Source of the DNA: JBBIJO01 sp037445895
GTDB lineage: Bacteria > Bacteroidota > Ignavibacteria > Kapaibacteriales > UBA2268
DNA: 56,769 nt
Assembly (NCBI GenBank): GCA_037445895.1
Contig: JBBIJO010000015.1
Location: 1 to 56,769 of the forward strand
Reading direction: 5' to 3'
The position numbers and the translations under genes were made by a program. Shown here piece after piece: positions 1-9,206 of this stretch (position 1 is the first letter of the stretch; each line of letters starts with the position of its first letter). The notes below the pieces were generated by a model. That model made no database searches. It had not been told where the DNA came from and saw only the letters and a list, made by a program, of their open reading frames with translations.

Positions 1-1029
1 TTCCTTTTCTTGGTTTTCTTTGTTATGTCCTGTAAAGAAAATTCAACAAATCCCAGCAGTGATTTAGGGGCAATTCGTGGAAAAGTTTACGACAGCAGAA
101 CTCACGAACCACTAAGTTGGGTCGAGCTTTCGACAACTCCCCCGACATCGACCCAGATAACGGATTCAACCGGTTCATACCGATTAACAAATGTTCCTGC
201 GGGTGACTACAAAATCCGAGCATATAAGTATGGATACTCAACTAAAGAAATAAACGTTAAAGTATTTAGTGGCAAAGAAACCATCGCCGATTTACTTTTG
301 ACAAAAGGATTTGGCAACGACACCGATACCACAGATACAACCGACACTACGGGTTCGAGCAAATATCTTATTGCATATTACAAATTCGACGGCGACGCCT
401 TCGATAGCTCCAAGAATCATTTAGACGGAAATGCTTTGTTAGTTAAGTATGTTCCGAATCGCCGAGGGGAGGATGGTAAAGCTATTGAATTCCGTGGGAA
501 TGGGCAAAGCTACGTCGATGTTCCTTTTAATTCGAAATTTAATCTCTCTTCCTTTACCTATTCGTTTTGGATAAATCCGAACCCGGGATACGGAACACCC
601 GATAATTCAGGTTACATCGATATTGTTAGCAGATGGGGGCAATGGGGTGGCGAGCAACAATCCTTCGCATTCTCAATAATGAAAGATGGAACAATTGCTG
701 TCCTAATATACAGGTTGATCAACGGAAATAATTACGGTGCAACCGAAAATTATAGCTTTGTTTATTCAAAAAATACTGTCCCGGTTGAGCAATGGACACA
801 CATTGCTATTACCCACGACTCCACTACGAAAATAACAAGAATTTACATCAATGGGAACTTGGATAATGAAGTAATAACGCTAACCCCACAACCTTCTAAA
901 TCCTACGGTATAAGGATTGGCAATCGGATTGATGTAACCCAAACTTATCTTGACGCAAAACTTGACGATTTAATAATTTTTAGCAAAGCACTTTCCCAAG
1001 AAAAAATCCAGCAATTATATTTAGAATAG
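1..1029 (+). CDS. Surface lipoprotein with carboxypeptidase-regulatory-like and LamG domains (5' partial)
   Basis: The frame is open from the first base, so the 5' end lies outside the window. The first visible residues, FLFLVFFVMSC, are the end of a type II signal peptide with lipobox VMSC; the Cys at bases 31-33 should be lipidated. Bases about 70-300 encode a carboxypeptidase-regulatory-like beta-sandwich (DSTGSYRLTNVPAGDY). A linker with three DTT units (about 320-350) leads to a LamG/concanavalin-A-like domain (about 360-1020) with the YYKFDGDAFDSS opening and the WTHIAITHDS core strand. Such domains usually bind sugars or surface ligands; the ligand here is unknown. A TTG at base 10 is in frame but would cut into the signal peptide, so I do not take it as the start. 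The protein should be exported and membrane-anchored. No T9SS domain is present, since lipidation is the anchor. Confidence 0.8.
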   Translation, partial: FLFLVFFVMSCKENSTNPSSDLGAIRGKVYDSRTHEPLSWVELSTTPPTSTQITDSTGSYRLTNVPAGDYKIRAYKYGYSTKEINVKVFSGKETIADLLLTKGFGNDTDTTDTTDTTGSSKYLIAYYKFDGDAFDSSKNHLDGNALLVKYVPNRRGEDGKAIEFRGNGQSYVDVPFNSKFNLSSFTYSFWINPNPGYGTPDNSGYIDIVSRWGQWGGEQQSFAFSIMKDGTIAVLIYRLINGNNYGATENYSFVYSKNTVPVEQWTHIAITHDSTTKITRIYINGNLDNEVITLTPQPSKSYGIRIGNRIDVTQTYLDAKLDDLIIFSKALSQEKIQQLYLE

Positions 1030-1169
1030 GAAATTAGGCTCTACGGTAATCAAGGGAAAAATCGCAATTAGAAAGGCGAACGAACAGTGTGGCAATATCT
1101 CTTTGGGCGATAGGTGTATTTTAACAACCTTAGTTTAGTCGTCGGCTCCACTTGACTACCGAGGCAAAT

Positions 1170-2171
1170 TCACCCCATAATTTCCAAAAGGAAAGAAGTC
1201 GAAACATCTGTTGGGACAGTTAGTGGCTTATTATTAGTTTGTGGCGAAGCGGGGATTGAATAGATTACTTTTACGTTTTGTTGAATTTTGCCATAGAAAA
1301 TAAGCCCGGTATTCTTATTGATATACAAAGTTCCGGATTGGGTGCCTCGGATGTCTTGTATCGAAGGCTGGTTTGGTTGGGTTTGTGGTTTCCCGAAACC
1401 AACTTTTGAATTAAGTTGTACAAAAAGCGTATCGCCCGAAACTTTTTGCAATTGAAACTTATTTAAAACTTTGGCTGGGATAGGTTCGCTTGTGTTGCGA
1501 CTAATTTCCCAAGATTCGCCAACAGATATGGATTTCGATGGGAATATTTCAAACAACTTTTCGAAACTTTTTTTGAAATCTTCCGGATTGAAAAAGTTTT
1601 GAATCAACTGTTCAAGAGTATTTTTGTCGATTCCGGTAAATTCTTTCTTTCGGGCGATATTTCTCAAAACGTTTTGGACGATACTGTCGGTTCCCGAAAG
1701 TTCTACATCCTTTCCGGCGGAGCTAACTTTAACTCGGAAACTTTTGCCTATTAATGCGCGGTAGAATATTTCGAGTGGAGTCGGTTTTTGACTTTTCCCC
1801 AAAGTGCTTGCCTCGATTTTCAACATAGGCGTAGTAATTTGCTGTTCGATACTTTCGAAGGCTACATCGAAAGTAATACTTTGGCTTTGTTCGAATTTAT
1901 TCGGTGTTAAAGAATAAACGATAGTTTGGTTGTGTGTTGTGTTAACTTTTTGTGAATCAATGGTTTGAGTAATTGTTTGCGAGACGACGTTTTTGAATAT
2001 GTATTTCTTTCCAATTTGTGGATTCAATCGTAAAAGGATAGGGGCGCTCGCGCTGTTGCCTCTTTTTGCTGTCGTTTGCTCGCTTTTCGTCTTCTCTTGT
2101 GGGCCGCTTTTCCGTTCGCTACACCCGACCAATAAGAAAAGAATCAAAAATAAATATAGAATCGATTTCAT
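1170..2171 (-). CDS. Lipoprotein of unknown function, possibly DUF6263-like
   Basis: I place the start at the ATG opening MKSILYLFLILFLLVGCSE, a textbook lipoprotein signal peptide with lipobox LVGC; an in-frame upstream start seven codons earlier would add residues that do not belong to a signal peptide. The mature part of about 315 residues begins with a polar low-complexity tether (about residues 20-45). It continues as a mixed, beta-rich domain with alternating hydrophobic strands. The phrases VGESWEISR and GTLYINKNTGLIFYGKI recall the DUF6263 family of Bacteroidota lipoproteins, but this is from memory and tentative. It lies 101 bp downstream of the T9SS protein at 2273-5341 on the same strand and may be cotranscribed with it. 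No catalytic motif is visible. Confidence 0.7.
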   Translation of the reverse strand: MKSILYLFLILFLLVGCSERKSGPQEKTKSEQTTAKRGNSASAPILLRLNPQIGKKYIFKNVVSQTITQTIDSQKVNTTHNQTIVYSLTPNKFEQSQSITFDVAFESIEQQITTPMLKIEASTLGKSQKPTPLEIFYRALIGKSFRVKVSSAGKDVELSGTDSIVQNVLRNIARKKEFTGIDKNTLEQLIQNFFNPEDFKKSFEKLFEIFPSKSISVGESWEISRNTSEPIPAKVLNKFQLQKVSGDTLFVQLNSKVGFGKPQTQPNQPSIQDIRGTQSGTLYINKNTGLIFYGKIQQNVKVIYSIPASPQTNNKPLTVPTDVSTSFLLEIMG

Positions 2172-2272
2172 TGCCAATACCAAAAAATGCAAATTAAAGA
2201 ATAATTGGCAACGAAATACGATAGGAAATTACTGCCGTCCAGCAATATTTCCAATTTTATTTTTCGTATTTT

Positions 2273-5200
2273 TTATGCTCCGATTTTAATGATTTTCAAG
2301 ACTTTAATCGAATCGGATTGCGAAATTTTAAGGAAATAAAGGCTTTGCGGTAATTCCGATATATCAAAATTCAATATGTCTTTGTTGTAGTTGCCTTCGA
2401 AAAGAACTTTCAGCAAATTCCCAATAAAATCGAATAGTTCAATTTTAATTCTCCCTTGCGTTGGTTCTAAATGTAGCGAAAATTTACCGCTTGTCGGATT
2501 AGGAGCGACATTAAACCTTTGTTCATTTACCTCTTTTACTTTCGATTCTGGCAAAGCAAATAGGTTCCTTATACGAGGCAGGTCGGTAAAAACAGAATAT
2601 GAAAAGAATTTATCCTTTTCGGTCTGGCGACCACCAGCTAACAATAAATCATTTTCGGGGGTTGGAGTAATTGACATAAATTTACCGTAGCGACATTGGA
2701 TAAAGAACGTATCCAAAACTTCTCCTTTATGATTGAAAACAGCAAATCCAATCTCTTTGTTGCTTAATGAATGGGCAGGAACCACGAAAGCCGTGTCGTT
2801 CAGTTTTAATAAATCAAGTGGTTCGATAAATGGATAGTAATATGTTTTAAAAACGTAAGAATTAACATTGACTACTGTTAAATGGCTGGGGGAAGTTAAA
2901 ATTACAAGGGTAGAATCGTTCAGCAATTTCATAGCTTTTATACTGCCGAAAGAACTACAATTGCAATTTATCATTGTGAAATCATCGGAACACAAAACAC
3001 CGTTTAATTTTAGAATACTAGTATCACTTAGATGTTCGTAAATTATGCCAGGACTGTAGTTAACGACCTTTCCATTCAAAAACTCAAAGTATGTAGTCAA
3101 AAAATAAATCGGATTGCCTTCGCTCTTCGGAAAAGCAAAGTAATAGAAATTATAGCAAACATAAGCATTCCCTCCGGAAGGAATATCGAACATAGTATCT
3201 TCTAATTCTTGCCTTGAAATTAAATTGAAGTTTGTATCCAAAACTGTAAAATACAAAATATAATGGATTCTATCACCGAAGGGTGGAGGATAATCAGTTC
3301 CAATCTTAAAATTGTTGTTAAAGGAGCTATAATAGATTTTTCCATCAAAAAAAACTACATTTGTTATTGTTCCTCGGCCGGTATCAACAAATGTTTTTAA
3401 CAATTTCCCTTCATAATCATAGACGTTGATGTTCGGCCCTGCAAAGGTAATAAAATTATTCGAATAAGGGTTTTTTACCATTTTTATTAAATTGGTATTA
3501 TAATTCCAGAGTAATTTCCCTGTTTGATCTACGCCTACAATTATAAAAGCTGCAGGTGAATATTGTAGGAGTTCAATAATAGCTACAATCGTTCCATTCG
3601 GTCCTATTAAAGCAGATAAGACATCATTCCTTTGATTGTTTCCCAAAATGACTTCGTTTTTGAAGCCTTCTGATAATGGAAGAGCAGGAGGCACATCTAT
3701 TGTTATTTCCTTTGTTATACTGCTCGTATTATTCAGCCCCTTGATAGTTAACGACACCTTGTATTTCCCTCCCAGATTATAGTAATGGATTGGATTTGTT
3801 TCCTGACTTTTTGTTCCATCGCCAAAATCCCAGAGCACAGAATCGTATGCACCAATGGAAGTATTTTCGAAACGGACAAAAACACGGCAAACCGTCTGAT
3901 CCACTACATAATGAAAATCGGCTTTAAGATTCGGTGAAACGATAACGGTATCTTCTGCAACGAAGGTTTGATTTCCTTTCCGCCCTCGCAATACAACTCG
4001 AAACTTTCCATAATTCAGATAGATATGTTTCGGCTGTCGTTCCTTTGAAGTTTGTCCATCGCCAAATTCCCAGAAAAATTCGTCGAAATCTCCAACGGAA
4101 TAATTCAAAAACTCCACAGTTTTGCCAACCAATGTTTGTTTAGGATTTAAAAAGAAATAAACTTTTGGTGGTATTTCTTTAAAATTCGCCTTCATTCGGT
4201 AAATTGCGTTACCACTGCTAAAATAGAGATATTCCTCGTCCGAAGAAAATTTTAAGTCTCCGATATTTCCCGAAGCGGGCGTAACAATTGTATCCAGCGG
4301 TTCTAGGGTCTTCGATATTAACAGATGAATAGATTTCCCGCTCGAAAGCAAAAGTAAATCTTTTCGAAGTGAATTTATCATATCCGAAAAGTTATCGGGA
4401 TATTTAATTACACGGATATCTTTTCGAAAAACTGTATCGTAAAGCCTTATCAAATCTCGATACCTTATCCACACCAAGGATGGGTCGCTCGACAACGAAA
4501 AAAGCTTAATACTTGCAATTGTGTCGCCGACATCATATTTTCTATCTCTAACTACCTGCTCATTTGAAAATATTGTGTAAACATCCAAGAGTTGAGTAAT
4601 GACAAACCAAGTTCCTTTCCCAATATCAAAAAGAGAAAACTCGCCATAATCTCTATAATTTGTAATATTAGAATTCTCAGGAGCCCAATGATATAAATAA
4701 TTAAGAAATTTTCTTACTACAATATCTCTAAATGGGTAATATTCTATTCTGCTCGATACCCCATAGTTACCACTTTTGTAAAAAATTACAGAATCCTTTT
4801 CGATTCGATAAATACTAATACTTCCTCCATGTTCAGAGCCTTTGACTATTATAGCATCATAAGTCAAAAGAACGAATAAGTATCTTTCCGATAAGTCAAT
4901 ATTAACATTAAAGGAAGCTACATATCCACCGTAATAGGAAATGCCAGGAACCTCGTAGTTTAATTTACCGATTAAAGAATCCGTATTAATTCCTTTGATG
5001 TACGTAGTGAATTTATTATAGGCGTTGGGTTGCTGGAGCAGAATGGCATAATTTTTCCCTTCATAGCCAATTCGTGCAGCAACGAATTGCCCTTCGGGGT
5101 AGTTGATGTTTCGAAGATTTCGGCTCCAAACAACTTGACCAGTTTCAATGTCTATTCGTTTCAAAACATAGCTGGTATCGAGAACGTAAATGCTTCGGGT

Positions 5201-5341
5201 CGAATCGCAAACAACATATTGCCGAATTAACGTCGCCGAAGCGGTTAACCTTTCGAAATTACCGACTGTTTCCCATTGGCTGAAAGTCAACGAAAATGAA
5301 CAAAGAAGGAAAAAACCGCATAGAAAATAATACTTTTTCAT
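2273..5341 (-). CDS. T9SS-secreted giant protein with propeller-like repeats and two PKD domains
   Basis: The 1022-residue protein starts with a Sec signal peptide (MKKYYFLCGFFLLCSFSLTF, cleavage near residue 21). Residues about 25-385 look like a beta-propeller of irregular WD40/PQQ-like blades. Two PKD domains follow at about 388-470 and 471-550, each with the diagnostic WEFGDG or WDFGDG core. A second propeller-like region covers about 560-930. The last 75-80 residues are a type A T9SS sorting domain (NVAPNPTSGKFSL, then SLYFLKI and a basic end), so export across the outer membrane and surface attachment or release is expected. The function is probably adhesive or structural; no active site is visible. 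The start is supported by a GGAGGGG Shine-Dalgarno sequence directly upstream and by the promoter at 5382-5410. It is transcribed divergently from the T9SS protein at 5617. Confidence 0.85.
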   Translation of the reverse strand: MKKYYFLCGFFLLCSFSLTFSQWETVGNFERLTASATLIRQYVVCDSTRSIYVLDTSYVLKRIDIETGQVVWSRNLRNINYPEGQFVAARIGYEGKNYAILLQQPNAYNKFTTYIKGINTDSLIGKLNYEVPGISYYGGYVASFNVNIDLSERYLFVLLTYDAIIVKGSEHGGSISIYRIEKDSVIFYKSGNYGVSSRIEYYPFRDIVVRKFLNYLYHWAPENSNITNYRDYGEFSLFDIGKGTWFVITQLLDVYTIFSNEQVVRDRKYDVGDTIASIKLFSLSSDPSLVWIRYRDLIRLYDTVFRKDIRVIKYPDNFSDMINSLRKDLLLLSSGKSIHLLISKTLEPLDTIVTPASGNIGDLKFSSDEEYLYFSSGNAIYRMKANFKEIPPKVYFFLNPKQTLVGKTVEFLNYSVGDFDEFFWEFGDGQTSKERQPKHIYLNYGKFRVVLRGRKGNQTFVAEDTVIVSPNLKADFHYVVDQTVCRVFVRFENTSIGAYDSVLWDFGDGTKSQETNPIHYYNLGGKYKVSLTIKGLNNTSSITKEITIDVPPALPLSEGFKNEVILGNNQRNDVLSALIGPNGTIVAIIELLQYSPAAFIIVGVDQTGKLLWNYNTNLIKMVKNPYSNNFITFAGPNINVYDYEGKLLKTFVDTGRGTITNVVFFDGKIYYSSFNNNFKIGTDYPPPFGDRIHYILYFTVLDTNFNLISRQELEDTMFDIPSGGNAYVCYNFYYFAFPKSEGNPIYFLTTYFEFLNGKVVNYSPGIIYEHLSDTSILKLNGVLCSDDFTMINCNCSSFGSIKAMKLLNDSTLVILTSPSHLTVVNVNSYVFKTYYYPFIEPLDLLKLNDTAFVVPAHSLSNKEIGFAVFNHKGEVLDTFFIQCRYGKFMSITPTPENDLLLAGGRQTEKDKFFSYSVFTDLPRIRNLFALPESKVKEVNEQRFNVAPNPTSGKFSLHLEPTQGRIKIELFDFIGNLLKVLFEGNYNKDILNFDISELPQSLYFLKISQSDSIKVLKIIKIGA

Positions 5342-5381
5342 TTCCCCTCCTTCAAAAAACTTTTTTCATTTTTGTAATTTC

Positions 5382-5410
5382 CAAAATATAAATAACACAT
5401 CAAATTCAAA
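5382..5410 (-). promoter_or_regulatory. Bacteroidota-type promoter for the PKD T9SS gene
   Basis: On the minus strand TTTG (5407-5410) is followed after 18 nt by TATTTTG (5382-5388). This matches the Bacteroidota sigma-A pattern TTTG-N19-TAnnTTTG with the downstream box one base short. Transcription would start about 35 nt before the ATG at 5341, leaving room for the GGAGGGG ribosome site. Confidence 0.5.
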
Positions 5411-5616
5411 AAAGTATCGCTTTTTATAAAAAATTTTTTAAAATTGATTATTATACAAGGGAGGCATTTCGCACAGGACATAGAACTTGAATATCCCACT
5501 TTGCTTTCTATCGCTTAAAACAAGCGCCAACAATCCTTTGATTAATTATTCTTTTAATTGTGTAACTTAATTTTACTTCCTTTCGTCTTATGTAATTTAT
5601 TTTCATACAATTTGCG

Positions 5617-8600
5617 ATGAAACAATTTTATTGGGTGTTGCTTTTTTTGCTTTTTTTTGTTTGTGGAGTAAATGCTAAACTTGAGATAGAATTTTCGGGT
5701 TACATCGATATTTCGAAATATCCAACCCTTTCGGTTAAGTTTAAAGTTAAAAGCGATGGTGTAGAAGTAGTCGCTACGAAAGACCAAATATTGATTTTGG
5801 AAGATAATATGGCTACGGAGCCGAAGGTTGTTTCCTCCCCAAATGCACAAGGATACCAAACGCTCGAATGGAATTTGGCCGCTATCAAAGGAAGTATGCC
5901 TATAATTTTCGTTACTTATGGGAATGAGTTAGCCACAGGACGCCCGCAATTTTCACCTTCGCCAATCGATAACGGGGCAAAAGCCTCGTATTTAAAATTT
6001 GTCGATAACGATAGGGATTTAGTAAAAGAATTAAAGTTCGGTAATGTTGCCGTTGGAAACTATAAAAATAACGGTGCTAACGTTGTTGCTACTTTAACAT
6101 CGAGTATCCGTCTCGATTCGGTGCGGGTAAGTTCGAGCGATTTCAAATATCTTTGGCTCGGCTCGAGTTTGAATACTTCGCAACCCCCTGTGAATATCGT
6201 TTCACCTTTTCCATACGCATTCGAGATTTTGTTTATTCCTTCGGAAAACAAATATTATCGGGAATATTTTACGGTCTATTACGACGGAGGTCGGGAAAAT
6301 CACATTCCGTTGGTAGGCAATTCCTTTCCGATGCCTCGACGAACACAACTACAACTGCTCCAACCGAATGGCGGGGAAATTCTTTATCCTTGCCAACAAT
6401 ATCTTATTAAATGGGAAGGACACAAACCCGACGTTCCTTCCATTATCGAATACACAACCAATCGAGGTGCAGAATGGATAAAAATAGCCGAAGTTGTTGC
6501 CAACGAATACCTTTGGACAATTCCCAATGTTGATGCCGATAATGTCCTTGTTCGTATTCGGCAAGAATACACCACCCCAGCCGATAGAGCCTTGAATACA
6601 GACCGTAGTTCAACACAAAAATTAGCGTTCAACAACGACGGAACGAAACTTGTTTCTGCATCACTCGATGGGAAACTTTCGGAATTCGATTTGAAGAATC
6701 TTGCATTATTAAAAAACGTCGGGTTTACTAATGTAAATTATCCCATCGAGCAAACTGTAATCAACGGACTCGAATATTTCGATAACTATACAAAGGCTCT
6801 TGTTTCGTACCGATTTACGGATTACTATTTCCAAGGAGGTAAGGACTCCGTTGCCCTCATCGATTTGAGCAAAGGCGAAGTGATGGCAAAAGCACCATTA
6901 GGCGACGATACCCTACGCATCATTAAACTCCTTGTGGACGAATCTCGCAACCGATTCCTCGTTTCGAAGCAATTCAACAATACTATCGAAGCATATTCTT
7001 TAACCGACGGCAATTACATTACAAGCATAGCTTTGGAATCGCCGATTGCACAAATTACCAAAAGCACCAGCGGCGAAACCCTTGTTGTTGCTTTGCTCAA
7101 TAATAAGATTAAACTTTTGAGAGTGGCAGATTTAACCGAAATTAAACAAATAGACATAAATTACTTACCTTATGTTACTAATCTCGCTATTTCGAGGGAT
7201 GAACGCTTCGTTGCTTTTTCGACGAAAGCCCCATCGGACACAGAAGTCTATGGAAGATTTTCCGATATTTACGTAGCCGACGTCAATTCTGGCCAAATTG
7301 TTCGTTCGTTATATAAAAACTGGATGGATGCAATTGGATTGGATTTTTCACCAACCAACAATTACTTGATTGTCGCTTTCAAAAGCAATCCCGTTTTAGT
7401 ATTCTGGGATTTAGTAAATGATTATCGAAGTTCCTCGATTTATGGGGCTTCGGATACAATAGCCGATTTTCGACTCTCGCCTTCGAGCTTTGTTATTGCT
7501 ACTGCGGAACCTTCGCGGGGAAAAGTAATATTGCGAGAATTTAGCTATCCCGAAGCAGATTTATCCGACAACCCTTTTAGCATTAATAAGCCTAAAATTA
7601 ACATCAAAGAAATGATTCTTTCGAAGCAATTAATATACAATCCTCGCGAAATAACCACAACCAATGAATTTTGCAATGTTGGAAGCGTTCCTTTAAGAAT
7701 AGATTGGATGGGCTTCAAAAATGGCAGGAATTTCAACTTAATCGACACCCAAGCGGGCGATACTATCTTTCCAAACCAGTGTTTAGAATTTAAATTTATC
7801 TATAATCCAATAGATACAGGTGTTGTTACCGATTCAATTATCGTAGTCTCTTGTGGGAATTATTATTATTTGCCGTTGCGTGGATACGGCGAAAATCGTC
7901 ATTTGACATTTCTTTTGAATCCTGTGGACTTCGGGCAAGTCTGTATCAACGAATCAAAGACTCTTGAACTTCAACTTGCAATAAATGCCGACAGTATTCC
8001 ATTGCCTATCAGTAGAATATCAATTTCGGATGATGCTCGAACGAGATTCACGATTTTGAATGGCGCACAGAGTAGGACAATCGAGCCACAAGGCACAATC
8101 GAGGTTACAATCCGATTTCAACCCGATAGAGTCGGAGTAATTAGCGGTTTCATTGTAATTTATTATTTGGAGCAAACAAATTATACATTCAAAATCCCTA
8201 TTCAAGGCGTTGGATTCGGAACCGATTTATCGGTTTCCCAAGAGGATCTTCGTTTTGTCACCGAAATAACAAGCCGGGATATAGTAATCAAAAATATCAG
8301 CGAAACCGACGTAACTATCGATAGCATTGTGTTTTCTGAACCAGGGATTTTTTGGATTACGAATGATATTCCTTTCCCTTTGCCAGCCAACAGCGGGAAA
8401 ATTCTTACTATAAACTGGGATGGAATATCGATGGAAGACGTTCAAATGCGTATATTTGCAACTCCTTGTGCCGTTGTAAAAACCGTAACACTTGGACCTT
8501 ACATAGGGACATCACTCCTTTGGATTGAAACAATTGAACACGAACCCAAAGGGATAGTCGAAATACCAATATTTTTCCAGAACACAGAAAACTATCCCTA

Positions 8601-9201
8601 CAATGGGCGTCGTTTCTTCGCAGGCGAAATCCATCTAAACCCCCGTATGTTTCTACCTTTGGAAGTAACAAGTCAATTCGGCAACGCTTATCTCGTTCGC
8701 AACGACATTGTTGCCGGCAGAAGGATTATAGGATTCCGTATCGAAGGCGATTTCCCTCCCACCGGCATTATAGCAAACATAAAAGGAAACATAGGATTGG
8801 CAGAAACCGATACTACTTCTTTATCATTTGTAGGAACAAGTAAATTTTGGGGCAAAAGTGTTCAAACATCAACTCGGGATGGGCTCTTAAAACTTACGGG
8901 GTTGTGTGGGAATCGGCGCATTTTATTAGGCGAGAACAAAATTTCGATACTTTCGATTGCACCCAATCCGGTTTCGAATTCCCTTCGGGTGGACTTTGCT
9001 GTCCAAGAATCCGATATTCTTTACCTAACAATTTTTGATAACTTAGGCAATAAAATGCTTATGAATTTATTTTCAAATGTTCGAGCTGGCGCGAATACTC
9101 TTAATCTCGATGTTTCTTCGTTAGTAAATGGGAGTTATCGCATAGTCCTTTCATATCGTGGTTCTTTTGCAGTTCAAAACTTCATCAAGTTTAGCGAGTA
9201 G
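5617..9201 (+). CDS. T9SS-secreted WD40-like / choice-of-anchor-D protein, 1194 aa
   Basis: The signal peptide is MKQFYWVLLFLLFFVCGVNA (cleavage near residue 20). After an N-terminal beta-rich region, residues about 245-330 (LLQPNGGEILYPCQQYLIKW ... VDADNVLVRIR) resemble the Ig-like domain often found before propellers in FCB surface proteins. Residues about 335-650 are WD40/YVTN-like blades (KLAFNNDGTKLVSASLDGKL, LDFSPTNNYLIVAF). Residues about 670-980 are ASH or choice-of-anchor-D-like sandwiches. A type A T9SS sorting domain closes the protein (SIAPNPVSNSLRVDF ... SYRIVLSYRG). It is likely a large surface adhesin or scaffold; no enzyme motif is visible. The next gene begins 5 bp downstream on the same strand, so it probably forms an operon with the OmpA-domain barrel protein. 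Confidence 0.85.
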   Translation: MKQFYWVLLFLLFFVCGVNAKLEIEFSGYIDISKYPTLSVKFKVKSDGVEVVATKDQILILEDNMATEPKVVSSPNAQGYQTLEWNLAAIKGSMPIIFVTYGNELATGRPQFSPSPIDNGAKASYLKFVDNDRDLVKELKFGNVAVGNYKNNGANVVATLTSSIRLDSVRVSSSDFKYLWLGSSLNTSQPPVNIVSPFPYAFEILFIPSENKYYREYFTVYYDGGRENHIPLVGNSFPMPRRTQLQLLQPNGGEILYPCQQYLIKWEGHKPDVPSIIEYTTNRGAEWIKIAEVVANEYLWTIPNVDADNVLVRIRQEYTTPADRALNTDRSSTQKLAFNNDGTKLVSASLDGKLSEFDLKNLALLKNVGFTNVNYPIEQTVINGLEYFDNYTKALVSYRFTDYYFQGGKDSVALIDLSKGEVMAKAPLGDDTLRIIKLLVDESRNRFLVSKQFNNTIEAYSLTDGNYITSIALESPIAQITKSTSGETLVVALLNNKIKLLRVADLTEIKQIDINYLPYVTNLAISRDERFVAFSTKAPSDTEVYGRFSDIYVADVNSGQIVRSLYKNWMDAIGLDFSPTNNYLIVAFKSNPVLVFWDLVNDYRSSSIYGASDTIADFRLSPSSFVIATAEPSRGKVILREFSYPEADLSDNPFSINKPKINIKEMILSKQLIYNPREITTTNEFCNVGSVPLRIDWMGFKNGRNFNLIDTQAGDTIFPNQCLEFKFIYNPIDTGVVTDSIIVVSCGNYYYLPLRGYGENRHLTFLLNPVDFGQVCINESKTLELQLAINADSIPLPISRISISDDARTRFTILNGAQSRTIEPQGTIEVTIRFQPDRVGVISGFIVIYYLEQTNYTFKIPIQGVGFGTDLSVSQEDLRFVTEITSRDIVIKNISETDVTIDSIVFSEPGIFWITNDIPFPLPANSGKILTINWDGISMEDVQMRIFATPCAVVKTVTLGPYIGTSLLWIETIEHEPKGIVEIPIFFQNTENYPYNGRRFFAGEIHLNPRMFLPLEVTSQFGNAYLVRNDIVAGRRIIGFRIEGDFPPTGIIANIKGNIGLAETDTTSLSFVGTSKFWGKSVQTSTRDGLLKLTGLCGNRRILLGENKISILSIAPNPVSNSLRVDFAVQESDILYLTIFDNLGNKMLMNLFSNVRAGANTLNLDVSSLVNGSYRIVLSYRGSFAVQNFIKFSE

Positions 9202-9206
9202 ATGCA

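Noticed and set aside
4465..4473. A perfect TTATCCACA DnaA box
   Set aside because: It is isolated inside a coding region; there is no cluster or AT-rich element beside it.
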